Source: Maylandia zebra (taxonomy: Eukaryota > Chordata > Actinopteri > Cichliformes > Cichlidae). Taken from it: a stretch of 64,000 nucleotides of DNA. The stretch spans positions 2,724,556 to 2,788,555 of the forward strand of contig NC_135187.1 in NCBI RefSeq assembly GCF_041146795.1, given 5' to 3'. A program made the position numbers and the translations under genes. The stretch's first letter is position 1. Each line of letters starts with the position of its first letter. Below are positions 12,501-23,111 of the stretch, one piece after another. A model generated the notes under the pieces. The model searched no databases and was not told where the DNA came from. It worked only from the letters and a program-made list of their open reading frames with translations.

Positions 12501-13288
12501 GTTTCTTTGATACCGTCTTCATCCTGTAGGATAGTACCTTTCTGACTTCCAACACTTACCTTTGCATTCAAACCGGTTCCTAATCAGTCATCGGTAGTTC
12601 ATATCTGCTGTCCAAGTCCACGCTGGGAAATCAAATGAAGCCGCTGAGAGTTTTCAGCTTCAAATTCGTGTCGGTCTTTACGGACAGTGTGTCCTTCTCT
12701 TCCAGCAGGTGAGAGTTCCACAGACGGCGATGTGTTTGATGGATCCGTCGAAGGCGCAGCGTCTGGCGCGGGCAGCCAGCGGTCGTCATCTCTGAAGAGG
12801 ACAGTCAACCTTTCAGCTGCAAGCGAGGACAACCAAGAGCGCACCAAATCCCTCCCTGCCTACGGTACAACCAGTCACACTTACAATCACTGCATGTTGG
12901 TGCTCGATGGATCAGTCAGGAGGATGATCTGCTGTATTCTGTCTCTGCAAAGATGTTTTGAATGCCCAGAGCATCACGAGTAATCTGCAAAACCTCAGGC
13001 CACAGCAGCTCGCAGCATCCTCCCTGCTGATTGGGTCTAGTACTGTATGAATAATAATCACATCCTCTTTTTATAAAAACAAGCAAACCTCATAGTAAAG
13101 TATACAGACTGTATTCCACAGGCTTGAGGTGGTGTTAGAGTGCATCAGTATGATTATCTTTATCACTCTCTGCAGTGAGGCCTCCATCTCTGTCTGACGC
13201 ACCTCCGAGTCCAGCTGATGAAGAGGCCGATCTCAAGTCTAACAGCAAATCAGAGGACGAGTCCAGTGATGACACGACATCAGTCTGA
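546..13288 (+). CDS. carmil1: Capping protein regulator and myosin 1 linker 1 (CARMIL1), 5'-partial, 33 exons
   Basis: CARMIL1 binds actin capping protein, weakens its hold on barbed ends and supports lamellipodia at the plasma membrane. Exons (ends by splice sites and reading phase): 546-643, 734-804, 1102-1175, 1462-1537, 1708-1796, 1983-2077, 2630-2716, 2815-2918, 3013-3090, 3181-3257, 3425-3529, 3819-3888, 4008-4089, 4183-4282, 4368-4422, 4522-4694, 4901-4969, 5063-5156, 5229-5327, 5751-5879, 5991-6113, 6211-6386, 6543-6630, 6729-6881, 7539-7605, 8095-8339, 8454-8569, 9439-9958, 10213-10255, 10399-10584, 10691-10828, 12709-12864, 13176-13288. All phases join, giving about 1,316 codons. 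Order: linker, leucine-rich repeats (to about 4.97 kb), helical dimerisation region (5.0-6.9 kb), CPI motif, CSI motif, then a Ser/Pro/Glu-rich tail ending SSDDTTSV. The match is closer to CARMIL1 than to CARMIL2 or CARMIL3 by remembered family sequence. The first exon's 5' edge is uncertain by a few bases. Confidence 0.93.
2366..2591. mobile_element. Non-autonomous hAT-type element (226 bp) with 8-bp target duplication
   Basis: The ends are inverted repeats of about 30 bp: the left end holds AACTCCAGGCCTCGAGGGCC and the right end holds its complement. The copy is flanked by GTCTAACG (2358-2365) and GTCTAATG (2592-2599), an 8-bp duplication with one mismatch, which is the hAT signature. It has no coding capacity and lies in a carmil1 intron. 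Confidence 0.85.
5536..5642. mobile_element. Fragment of a hAT-like element (ATCGGTATCG-rich end)
   Basis: Iterated ATATCGG and ATCGGTATCG words ending in GTTCCATCTC resemble one end of a common fish hAT family. Only one end is seen, so the copy is truncated. It sits in the carmil1 intron that uses the GC donor. Confidence 0.4.
7005..7241 (+). repeat. Dispersed repeat family A, copy 1
   Basis: The block reads GGAGGTTTCTTCCTGTTAAA, then CCTTCCCACTGTCACCAAAG, and ends in AATAAAACTGAATTGAATTT. The same words recur in reverse orientation near 25955-26130, 33178-33245 and 38660-38920, so this is a dispersed family. The short open frames across it are artefacts of the repeat. Confidence 0.8.
7828..7960 (+). 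mobile_element. Truncated hAT-like end
   Basis: CCAGGGGTGTCAAACATCAGG followed by CCAGAATCAGCCTGGCAGAA resembles the terminal sequence of a widespread vertebrate hAT family. No matching right end or target duplication was seen. It lies in the carmil1 intron between exons ending 7605 and starting 8095. Confidence 0.4.
8280..8569 (+). other. carmil1: Capping-protein interaction (CPI) and CARMIL-specific (CSI) motifs of carmil1
   Basis: Exon 8095-8339 encodes [10 protein letters not shown], which fits the CPI consensus LxHxTxxRPK that binds capping protein. It continues with a basic Pro/Lys/Arg tract. The next exon, 8454-8569, encodes [16 protein letters not shown], matching the CSI motif that strengthens the interaction and is specific to CARMILs. 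Their presence in this order says the regulatory core is intact, and an intron separates the two. Confidence 0.88.
8717..9030 (+). mobile_element. tRNA-derived SINE, copy 1
   Basis: The head has an A-box-like GAGGCTCAGGGGGTTGGGAAG and a B-box-like GGTTCGATCCC at the spacing of a tRNA-derived Pol III promoter. A body shared with the copy at 55475-55755 follows (GTCGTTGTGTCCTTG, GCCCCAGGG, CACCAGTGTGTG). The tail ends CACTATATAAATGCAATCCA and an ATT microsatellite. The family resembles SINEs common in percomorph fish, but I do not assign a family name. Confidence 0.75.
10838..11215 (+). mobile_element. Degenerate Tc1/mariner transposase remnant
   Basis: The open frame at 10858-11178 is not a gene. 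Its second half carries HIFQQNNDP and VMDRPPQS followed by IEAAH, decayed forms of the Tc1-type blocks (Q-Q-D-N-D-P and W-P-P-Q-S-P-D with I-E). The second catalytic Asp region is altered and much of the middle is missing. The copy begins with GCACTGTGCAAAAGTCTTGAG, a word seen inverted near 46549. It sits in the last long carmil1 intron. Confidence 0.6.
11216..12700. other. Carmil1 intron remainder, no gene seen
   Basis: This part of the 1.9-kb intron between exons ending 10828 and starting 12709 is AT-rich and shows no coding-like frame with splice context. At 12415-12480 a short reverse copy of a dispersed repeat (AAGTGGCCATTAGAGGAACT) also found at 58090 is visible. Confidence 0.55.
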
Positions 13289-13600
13289 CACCTGTAAGGT
13301 GTTTGCAGTCACCTAAATCCTGCTCGGCCACCTTTAAGGAGGCCGATCTCGTTCATACGGACAAAGACACACGTGTAAATATTTTTCTTTGTACGTGCAG
13401 TGGATGCTGCACTTTGTCATGCTGTTATCAGTGGGACTTTCCCGACCTTGGATTAGTCCCAGCTGTCAAAACAACGTGCACATCAAAACAACCCCACCAC
13501 TGTTTCTGTCCAAAGCTCTAATAGGACCATAAAGAGCAGGAGGATGGGTTTTATCTGTGGCTGCTTAGATGAACATACTCAGCAATAAAAAGCTCACTTA
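13289..13600 (+). terminator. carmil1: Carmil1 3' untranslated region with polyadenylation signal
   Basis: After the TGA at 13286-13288 a short untranslated region runs to an AATAAA hexamer at 13584-13589. An unspliced 3' end about 15-30 bases further on would give a 3' UTR of about 320 nt. No competing hexamer lies closer to the stop. Confidence 0.65.
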
Positions 13601-15600
13601 GTCCAAAGCACTGAGGAAAATGAGTCTGACTTGTTGTTTTTGTGCGACTGTAAGACGGTCAAAGTCTAAAAATCTTTCTTTATTATCTTTAAATCAGCAA
13701 ATTCAAAGCAGCTGGAAAATTCTCAAACTCATTAGAAGAGCAACAAACTAGTCAAAAAATTCTGTTCTGAATTCTCTGTCGCTCCGTTCTGATAGCGAGA
13801 TAAATCATAAATCAATCTGCACATTGTGACAGTGATGTTTCCTCAAAGACACGCGTGTTTGAGAGCGAGTCCACTCCATGGACTTGCAGCAGAAAAGGAA
13901 CAAACTGAACTCCGGCCTGGAACATTAAAAGCAGTGACTGGAGGTTGGGGATGCTTTATATAAGCAACGTATTAGCTTGTGCCAAATGTAACAGATGTTG
14001 ATTTATGTGTAAAAGTGCTAGACTCCAGCTCTAATGTCATAAAGCAGCATTAAATATAAGGTTAATGTCCACGACCAGCCAGCAGGCTGAGATGATTCCG
14101 GCTGTTCCCAGGATAAAACACAGAGTAGGGACGATTGTTAAACCAGAAACGATGCGGTGTATTTAATTAGAGCACCATCAGATTATCATTATTATTATTT
14201 ATTTTTATTTTTTAATCAAGATCGAGATGTAACATTTTAGCGACATAAACGGAGCGTCAGAGGAGCAGTGAGACGATGCTGCGTTTATGTCGAGTGGACT
14301 GTAAATGCTGCTTTCGTCCACGTTCACTTCTGACTGCAAACCTCCAATTAGAGCCTTCCAGTCACCGCGGAGGGAAATGATACAGACGCCTCATTTCATC
14401 CACAGCTTGGCCTTCAGCCCAGTTGAACAGTGGGTTTGAACCCAGAAAAACAGCTGCTACGCTCATTTTACGTGATGTGAACACAGCAAATAAACCTCAG
14501 TGGGTGGAGACAGAGCAGCTCGTGCTCCTTTTATTTATTTGCTCAAAGTCAGGCAAAAGTAAGCCAACAAGGAGGATGGTAATATTAAGATTTGAGATGC
14601 AAAATTTAAAGCAACAGTTCACCCCAAACTCACGTTTGCATGTTTTCCCCCACCCTATATTTCTGGATTGTGTCGGCGTGGGTTCCCCGCTTTTTCTTAT
14701 TTAGTTTTTCTTGATCATGAAGTGCACAGTAGTTCTTGAAGCACCTGAAAATACACCTGGAAACCTCTTTGCTGAAGTCACGCCCCTGTTTCTCATGAAG
14801 TCCACAAACTTTGCTGTGAGCAGTTTCATGTGGGAACTATTTTCTTTCTACCAAACTACAACCATCCAACAGTCTGCTCGGGCAAACGAGCACGTACCCA
14901 TGTTGGGACGTGATTCCTGTTATGGGATGTAAACGCTGACGAGTCCTCTTGAGCAGAGCTGTAATGTTGGCTGTCTGCGTGCTTCTCTGGGCTGGTAGAG
15001 CTATGGTAACCGTTCCCATGTGAAGCTGCTCTTTCCACGGCTCGTGGAGGGTTTTTTATAACGAGCCGGTCATGATGTCTGGAAAGACGCATCACTGCTG
15101 AGCTATTCAAAGGTACTGTTTGGCCCTTAGAGCACCCCGAGGTGAGTTCACATCTCTGCAGCTGATCTCTCGGAAAGAATAGCACATTTGATTTGGAGGT
15201 GAACTGTCCTGTAATATTTAATTGGTTCTATCTAAATGAAAATAAGCAGTGCGTGTATCCGAAACGTCAAACTGCCTTTGGTAAATGTCACCATCTGTTA
15301 CTCTTCTGCTATCACGAGTCCATAAAGTTCAGTGTTTAAACAAACAAAGTGATTTCTGTTCATCATGTACTGCTGCCCTCACCAATGTATCCTGTAAATA
15401 TGAGCCGACACTGATTACAGACTAAGAGGGGTTTGTGTCATGTGATTTAAAATCCTTGGTGATGGGTTTCTTTTCTTTTTTATCTGTTTTTATAGATTTG
15501 CTGTAAATGTGACAGCGCACGGTCAGATATTTCTGTATTTGAATGTTTATACCAATAAATATTATTTTACTTGTGTCTCTCTCTCGCTCTCTTTACACGC
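13601..15600. other. Carmil1-scgn intergenic region
   Basis: This is about 2 kb of unique-looking AT-rich sequence between the carmil1 polyadenylation signal and the scgn promoter. The longest open frames (14423-14704, 14711-14932, 14856-15185 reverse) are short and unrelated to one another, and have no recognisable domain. Confidence 0.55.
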
Positions 15601-15629
15601 ATGTCTGTTGGGCACTCTCGCTCACCCCT

Positions 15630-15785
15630 CCCTTCATATATACAGACCACCAAGTCTTTATGCTCATTTGGCTGATTTCAGGCGACGCCTGAGCAGATTT
15701 TATTTCAGGGGGACAGAGCGTCTTTGTCTCTCTGTGAGGACGTCGGGCACGTTTGTTTCCTGCCTGTAGACTGGTCTAAAGCACC
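15630..15785 (+). promoter_or_regulatory. scgn: Candidate scgn core promoter and 5' UTR
   Basis: A TATATA stretch at 15637-15642 lies about 145 bases upstream of the scgn start codon. A start site near 15670 would give a 5' UTR of about 115 nt without an intron. The ATG at 15786 has a good context (CACCATGG). The start site is inferred from spacing only. Confidence 0.4.
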
Positions 15786-18700
15786 ATGGACAGCACACTG
15801 GACAGACTGGACGCTGCAGGATTCTTACAGATCTGGCAACATTTTGACATAAATGGTAAGAAGGCGAGCTTTTTAATGGACCTTAAATTACTAATATATA
15901 TAGATATATGAACGTATTAAAAAGATATCTGGCATACAAACTGTATAATTGATTTGAGTTTGCTACTGCTTCTAAATACAAAGTGCAAAACTTGACGTGA
16001 TATGAAACCAGTGAGTTGGGACGATCATGTTACAGCAGCTTAACAAACAGACCAATAATTAAATAAAATAATAGCTTAATAATGTACAGTAATCAATAAA
16101 ATGGAACAGGACACGAAGAAATGCAAAAGTCCTTAAGCAGAAAATAATGATGGAATTCAAATAAAAGTAAAACTAAACTACAATCAAATACAAAAATAAA
16201 CTAATAAATTGTTGTGATTGTGATTTGTAGCTGATGGAAGTGAATGTGTGAGATGATGATGATACGTGTGAACAGTGCAGGGTTTAATCAAGCTGTTGAG
16301 ACTTTCTTCAGTTCCAGCTTCAACTTTGTGACTTTAAGAGGAAACTCAGTTTTTATCTGAATTATAACAATTAATTTTAAACAAACTACATTGTTTGGAA
16401 AGATTGTAACCGTCGCAGTAAATCCTGTTATGATTCCGCTCTCTGAAAACGGCTCGTGCAGAAGAACTGAACCAGTTTAGCTGGAAGAAAGAAGTGAAAC
16501 TGTATCAGTGTCACATAAGCAGTTCTACTCGAGAGTAAGTGACAGAAAAACCATCATTTTGTTTCTGTCTTAGACGACGGCTACATCGAAGCCAGTGAGC
16601 TGGAGGCCTTCTTTAAACACACGTTGCACAAACTCGGGATGAAGGTAAGAGATCCACGTGTGAGAACGGTTAACGATGAGCGAATCGTTTCCTGTTGGCC
16701 AAACGAGGTTCTGAACTACAGTTTGTATTTTTTTTTAACATTTGCACTGTAAAAGTCAGACACGATTAAAACAACTATGGTAACTTTTTGGTAGCATTTG
16801 GATTTTTCTGGGTCAGCTGTCACATTTGAAGGCCTCGAAAACTTCACTGTAACTCCCAGAGGTTAAAAAATAATAAGTAAACAGGACCCAGAAATGCCCA
16901 AAACTCATTAGATGCAGACTGACATCCATGCTGTTTTCAGAAGGAGGAGATAACTGAGGACAAAATCAGAAGGCTGAAAGAGAAGTTCATGCCTGCGTGT
17001 GACATCGGGGCTGACGGACGTCTGCAGATCCAAGAGGTACGAGGTCAGCCTTCGATGTGTTCTGTCAGCAACCAACAAGCATATTCACTCCTGTACAAAA
17101 AAGACATACATTACAAAAAAGAAGAAGAAATTAGACTCAACAACAGATTCTTCTGTCACCTTTTCAGCTGGCCACACTGATGCTGCCAGAGGAGGAGAAC
17201 TTCCTGCTTCTGTTCCGCAGAGAGACGCCGCTGGACAACAGTGTGGAGTTTATGAGGGTGAGGGTCAAAGGTCAACAAATAATGGAGCGATGAGGAATGG
17301 AGGAGGAGGAGGAGGATGGGTATTTAATGAGTAACAGTGTGGAAGAGCATTTCACAAATCAGAGATTAATCAATATCAACAGTTTTGTTTCCTTTTGGTA
17401 TTTATGTGCACATTTCTGAAACACCATGAGTCACAAAATGCTCAGAATTATAATTACATAGATAATGCATGCAAATAAAACAAAATACTAAATGAAACTG
17501 TAAAGGCGTTAACCTTTTAATTTAATAGACAATCAATATTCCCTGTCTTATCAATCATTACGAATGACACCGCTCTGCAGCCCCTAATCTCTTTGTAGGG
17601 CGAGAGTGTTCAGCTGTTGGCAGCAGTTGGTGAGGTGTGGATAAAGGCACACCTGAGGGAGGCTTATTATGTAATTTAAATTAAAACCTCTTCTTTGTGA
17701 AATTCTGGTATTAGTCTCCATATTTATGTTGCAGCTTTTGAGTCGTAACAGAGGAGAACCTGGATTTCTTTCTTTATTTTTAACCATGGACACTTTGGTA
17801 AAAACACGTCGGGAAGCTCCACCTTCTCTGGTTTCCTCCTTGGACATTGCTTCAGTTACTTTAAACTTAGTTTCAGCAGGCTTCTCGCTGACACCATCCT
17901 CCTCCCGTTCTCTGCTTCACCTCCAGCTAACCATTTTTCCTTAAATAGGAAAATGAGGAAAATTCCTCACCAAGAGAGTTGGAAACCATCGATGGAAAGT
18001 TCTGGGCACACCAGGATGATGTTTGCTCACCATCTGCCCTACTGTTCACATTTGGCTTCCTGTGACTTTGCAATCTTCCACAACATTTACGTGAAGTTTC
18101 ACACACTAGTAGAGATCCACTGTGCATCCACTGAATGATCTAAAAAGTGCAACGTGCTGGAAGAGGTCCAAAGCTGAACAAGGAAAGGACCTTGAAGGGG
18201 AGACCTGTAGGTTAGACTGTTGTCGGTGTGGCTCAACCTTCGGCACAAAGACGAACTGTAATTTCATGTTAATGGTTTATTTTTAGGATTATTCCTTTTT
18301 TTCTTTTTGCAGATTTGGAGAAACTATGACACAGACAGCAGTGGCTACATCTCAGCTGTTGAACTCAAGGTGACTGTTCAAATCTGAGGAAATATCTTAA
18401 AAGCAGACACAGCTTTCGGAGGTGGTGAAATGATTTCAGATCCCCAAAAATCAGCGATTTGCTTATTGTGTGAACCCAGATTAGATCGTTATTGGGGCTT
18501 AATTAAAATGAAAAAGCACATTTGGTGGAGTTTCTCTGTGGCAGACGCGTCTTTCTTGTGTCTTTCTTCAGGGGTTTCTTCAAGACTTGTTCCTCCAACA
18601 TGGGAAGACCATCACCCCCAAAAAATTGGAGGAGTACACTGACACCATGGTAACGGGCAGTGAGGTTGGGATTTGGGGGGCAACAAGTTTGGCTCATCTT

Positions 18701-20206
18701 CACTCTGACGGGGTTTTTTTCCCCCCTCTAGATGAAAATGTTTGACAAAAACAAAGATGGCAGACTGGATCTCAATGACCTGGCCAGGTACTGTTCGAAT
18801 TGTTTCACTTTCTGGCACCAACGAGTGTTTTTACACCCTTTTTGCAGCAACGCCTGCAGTACTTTTTCATGGGGGTGACACAGGGGAGGGGGTGAGGATG
18901 GGAAATCGTGAGGGACATACTACATGACACACTACAGATGACAAAAATTGTATAAGCAGCACTGAGGGGGCCAGCACATTTTGGGGGGGATGGCCCCTGC
19001 CCCCCCTTGGTGGCACCCCTGTCACTTTATCGGTCATTTTCTTTGTTTTGATCGATCAGCCTCTCTGTGTTCTTTTGTTTTTGTGACCTTGCTTGTCACG
19101 GTTTTGAGTCTCTTTATGATGTTTTTACATGTTTTTCTATTTTGTTTTCATTTTCTATTGTTCTGCTTTAAAATATTTTCTTTTTTTTGTCCTTGCATCC
19201 CGATAGAATCACTCACAAAAGCCTTTGAGGGATTGAAAATATTTAATGGATTCTATCCTATTTCTATTTGACAAAAATCTGTTTCTTTTCTCCAGAATTT
19301 TGGCCTTAAAAGAAAATTTCCTGCTGAAGTTCAAGATGGATGTAAGTGTGAAGATGCTGACTTGTAGTGTAAAGTGGATAAACTGCACCTAACAACAAAG
19401 CCACTGTGACTGAATCATATTTAACCTTCCATACTCAGTTTGGATGTTCATTTATTCATATTCAGTGCAACATTCTGCTCTCAGGCTTGCAGTCAGGAAG
19501 ACAGAAAGAGGGACTTTGAGAAGATATTCGCTCACTATGATGTTGTAAGTGGAATTTTGCCCACTTTAATAATCATCTCTTTCTCATTGGGCTTGAATTC
19601 TTTTGTTGTTTTGTTAATAGTACAACCAGAGAGCAGGACTGGTTCACGCAAAGCAAATTTTTCATGTAGCTTTAAAAATGTGAATAGAGAAAGAAAACCT
19701 TTGAAGTTCTGACACGCAGTTATTCTTGATGATAAAATAATATTATGCCACGTGTGTGTAGAGTAAGACGGGTGCACTGGAGGGCCCTGAGGTGGATGGA
19801 TTTGTCAAAGATATGATGGAGCTGGTGAAGGTATAACTCTTACTCTTACGATCCCGACAGCAGTGTTTTTGTTTAGTGCTGTTTAAATGTTTCTGTTGTT
19901 GTATGATTTTTGATATCACTCACAAAAATGCAGTTATTCTGTAACATTAAAAAAACCCTTACAGAGTAGGGTTGGTACTTTCTTTAAATAAACCTTTCTT
20001 TGTTTTAATAACCTGTAGAGACTTTTATTTGAAGCATTTAAATCCACTAAGACTTTCACAGCTATAAATTCTTTCTGCAGCCCAGCATCAGTGGGACAGA
20101 CCTGGATAAGTTCAGGAAAGCCCTGATGGGTCACTGTGACATCAATGGAGACGGAAAGATCCAAAAGAATGAGCTGGCTCTCTGCCTCGGCCTTAAGCTC
20201 AGCTAA
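15786..20206 (+). CDS. scgn: Secretagogin, six-EF-hand calcium sensor, 11 exons, 272 aa
   Basis: Secretagogin is a cytosolic Ca2+ sensor of neuroendocrine cells and neurons that acts with the exocytosis machinery. Exons: 15786-15855, 16574-16644, 16941-17036, 17168-17257, 18313-18369, 18572-18649, 18732-18787, 19296-19341, 19485-19544, 19762-19830, 20081-20206, totalling 819 nt in frame (human protein 276 aa). EF loops in order: [12 protein letters not shown] (residues 21-32), [60 protein letters not shown]. Family-specific blocks include [24 protein letters not shown] and [16 protein letters not shown], and the C-terminus is LCLGLKLS. It lies 2.2 kb downstream of carmil1 on the same strand, as in mammals. 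Loop 1 has acidic or polar residues at all the usual Ca2+ positions, so it looks competent, unlike my recollection of the mammalian loop. Confidence 0.97.
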
Positions 20207-20640
20207 CTGACCCTGGAAACATTCAAAGAAGTGTATATCCTTCCTTCCTCTGCTGATCTCTTTTACTTGCCGTCTTCTTTGTATCCTGCTGATTGTCTTA
20301 ACTCGTCCCTTTTCTTTCTTCACCTGTGGTTTCTCGTCTGATCCCAGTTTTTGCAGGCATGTTGATAAATGGTGTTGTGTTTTTATTAACTGGGTCATAT
20401 TTCCATAACTGTAAATATCTTTCTTTATTTGAAAATATTTTGCATTAAATGTGGATCTTGCCATAATGACATTACTCTACTGTAGATAAGTAAAACATAT
20501 CTATCTGCTTTGAATTATTATAATGTTGCTTTTTCCAACGCATGCTGATTCTGCGTAATGTGACTAAATCACTGTTTGCATGACATTACTGTGAAAGTAG
20601 CAAAGATAGAAGAGATTTAATAAAAATGATTTACGTTTTG
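20207..20640 (+). terminator. scgn: Scgn 3' UTR with polyadenylation signal
   Basis: AATAAA at 20619-20624 lies about 415 bases after the TAA stop, followed by a T/G-rich stretch (TTTTGTCAGTAGTGTCTTTC) typical of a downstream element. The reverse open frame at 19934-20464 overlaps this UTR and the last exon and has no independent support. Confidence 0.65.
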
Positions 20641-21089
20641 TCAGTAGTGTCTTTCTGAACATAAACCACAGGAGTCACAGACGACCGGCAGGACTCCTGA
20701 AGTCTTTTTACTGAAAAACATCAATCTGGCAACAAGGACCACCTTAGATTATTAAATATCACATAACAGGAAACAGTCCTGTTTATTACTTTGAAAATAT
20801 ACCTTTCATATGCTGTCCCTCCAAACTGATGCTCTAGATTTAAGTTTATATTAAAGCCTTCTATCCTGAAACTAATCAGAGGATGTGCCTCTTACGCTGA
20901 GTTAGTATAAAGTCTTAGAGGCCTGTACTGTGAAACAATTTTAAAAACTTCTACATACCCAGGACATCTTTTCTCCTATTATATTTGGCTTCATTTACCC
21001 TAACAAATCTCCACATCTACCAGAACTTGTTCACATAAAATGAGCTCAGTGAACCATGATGCCGTGTTGTGTCTGCTTTACCCCAGACA
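20641..21089. other. Intergenic, nothing recognised
   Basis: AT-rich sequence between the scgn 3' end and the 3' end of the reverse LINE relic. No frame, repeat end or RNA structure was seen. Confidence 0.5.
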
Positions 21090-22530
21090 GGTTTAAGGTT
21101 TATTTGTTTATAATAAATCCCTCTGCACCCATCAGAAACTGAATAAGAAAGAAGAACATGTGCAAGAAGGCTGTAGTTGTAGCAGCAAACAGTGTGTTAA
21201 GTGGATGAGTTGTACAGGGAGCCACAGGCAGGAATGACTTCCTGTGTCGTTCAGTGGTGCTTTTCGGTAATCTCAGTCTCTCACTGAACGAGCTCCTGTG
21301 ACTGACCAACATGTCATGGAGTGGGTGGGAAGAATTATCCAACATTGTCTTTATCTTGGACAGCATCCACCTCTCCGACACCACCTTAGGAGAGTCCTGC
21401 TCCATTCCTACAACATTACTGGCCTTGCGGATCAGTTTTTTGAGTCCCCCAGCATGCAGCAGCATAGAGGATCGCACTGACCACAACAGACTCATACAAA
21501 ATCCTGAGCATTGTCCAGCAGATGTTGAAGGACCTCAGTCGCCTCAAAAAATAGAGACGACTCTGGCCCTTCCTGTAAAGTGCTGTGGTGTTTTTAGCCC
21601 AGTCCAGTTTATTGTCAATGTGTACTCCAAGGTATTTATAGTCCTCCACAATGTCAACACTGACCCCCTGGATTGAAACAGGGGTCAAGTGTTTCCTGGT
21701 CTTCCTGAAGTCCACGATCAGTTCCTTGGTCTTTGCCACGTTGAGCTGCAGATGATTCTGCTCACACCACGTGACAAAGGAGTCGACCACAGCCCGGTAC
21801 TCTGTCTCATCATCCCTGCTGATGCATCCATCCACCGCAGAGTCATCAGAAAACTTCTGAAGATGGAGGTCTCTGTGCAGTGGCTGAAGTCTGTGGTGTA
21901 GAGGGTGAAGAGGAAGGGGGAGAGGACAGTCCCCTGTGGTGCCCCTGTGTTGCTGATCACCTTGTCAGACACACACTGTGGGAGACGTACATATTGTGGT
22001 CTTCCTGTCAGGTAATCAACAATCCAGGACACCAGAGAAGCATCCACCTGCATCGCTGCTAACTTATCACCCAGGAGGGTCGGCCTGATGGTGTTGAAAG
22101 CACTGGAAAAGTCAAAAAACATGACCCTCACAGTGCTCGCCGGCTGGTCCAGATGGGTGTAGACACGATTGAGCAGGTAGATGATGGCGTCCTCTGTTCC
22201 GAGACGAGGCTGATAAGCGAACTGAAGGGGATCCAGATGTGGTCTTACTATGGGTTGCAGCTGGTCCAGGATGAGCCTTTCCAGGGTCTTCATGATGTGG
22301 GAGGTCAGTGCGACAGGTCTGTAATCCTGAGGTCACTGGGACGTGGCGTCTTTGGTGCAGGGATGAGGCATGATGTCTTCCACAGCACCGGGACCCTCAG
22401 ACTCAGACTCAGCATGAACACTTGATGGAAGACTCCACAAAGCTGGGGGGCACAGGCCTTGAGGACGTGGGGACTCACTCCGTCTGGTCCAGCAGACTTG
22501 CCTGAGTGGAGTCTCCTTTCAAATGTGAAC
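21090..22530 (-). mobile_element. Decayed 5'-truncated LINE, reverse transcriptase domain
   Basis: Read on the minus strand, three overlapping frames (22293-21718, 21835-21416, 21495-21100) continue one reverse transcriptase. Upstream in the same direction a degenerate AGPDGVSPHVLKACAPQLCG block is seen near 22500. Then come DPLQFAYQPRLGTEDA, FFDFSSAFNTI, GAPQGTVLSPFLFTLY and YKYLGVHIDNKLDW, the usual order of a Jockey/L2-like non-LTR element. A frameshift near 21855 falls just before the catalytic block, which reads KFSDDSA in the other frame. The C-terminal part matches the HRKSFLPVA tail of the family. The copy cannot make protein. Confidence 0.85.
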
Positions 22531-23111
22531 CTGCAGAAAACTCCTTCCTATCTACATTTTATTGGTAAGACTAAACAAAAATATAATGCTAACAACATTT
22601 CTACAACCATGTAGTGGGAAAAAGGGACAGCATGTGGTTTTTTATGATAAAATATCATAAAGCCTCTAGAAACCAAAGTCTTGAATTTTCATCACTAGGT
22701 TTATTTTAGTATATTTCATAATTTAATACCCATTTTAAGATAATAGACCAATAAGGAATGGGGTACCTTGGTGTGAAGACATGTCAGTTTAAAGTCATTA
22801 TGCACCACAAATTTGAATGTAAACTCTATTGGATTTAGGTGGCATCCAAAAACTCGTGGTTGGGTGTCTCAACAATTAGACACAGGGGCTAAAGTTCTGT
22901 CATCACTTTGGTCAGCTGATCCTGTAAGTAGTCTACAAACTACGCTGGCTAATTAGTTTAATTCCAAACAGCTGCTGAGGTGGATGGAAGGGCCTCTGCT
23001 AATCTCTCCCGCCTGATTCAAATTAGTGCTATATGATTGGTTCTCAACCTGTTGTTTGTTTGCAAGCAACAGTGCGTGCTCTGCAGGCTGCTGGGTTGTG
23101 CTTTCTGAAAG
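22531..23111 (+). promoter_or_regulatory. Upstream region of the repeat-protein gene
   Basis: About 580 bases of unique-looking sequence separate the LINE relic from the next start codon. A TATA-like CTATATG lies at about 23029-23035, roughly 80 bases before the ATG, next to an ATTGG (CCAAT-complement) word, and a CAGCTG E-box lies near 22970. These would suit a compact, tissue-restricted promoter, but this is inference from short words only. Confidence 0.35.

Noticed and set aside
19934..20464. 176-codon reverse frame over the scgn 3' end
   Set aside because: It covers the last scgn exon and UTR in antisense, without domain or regulatory support.
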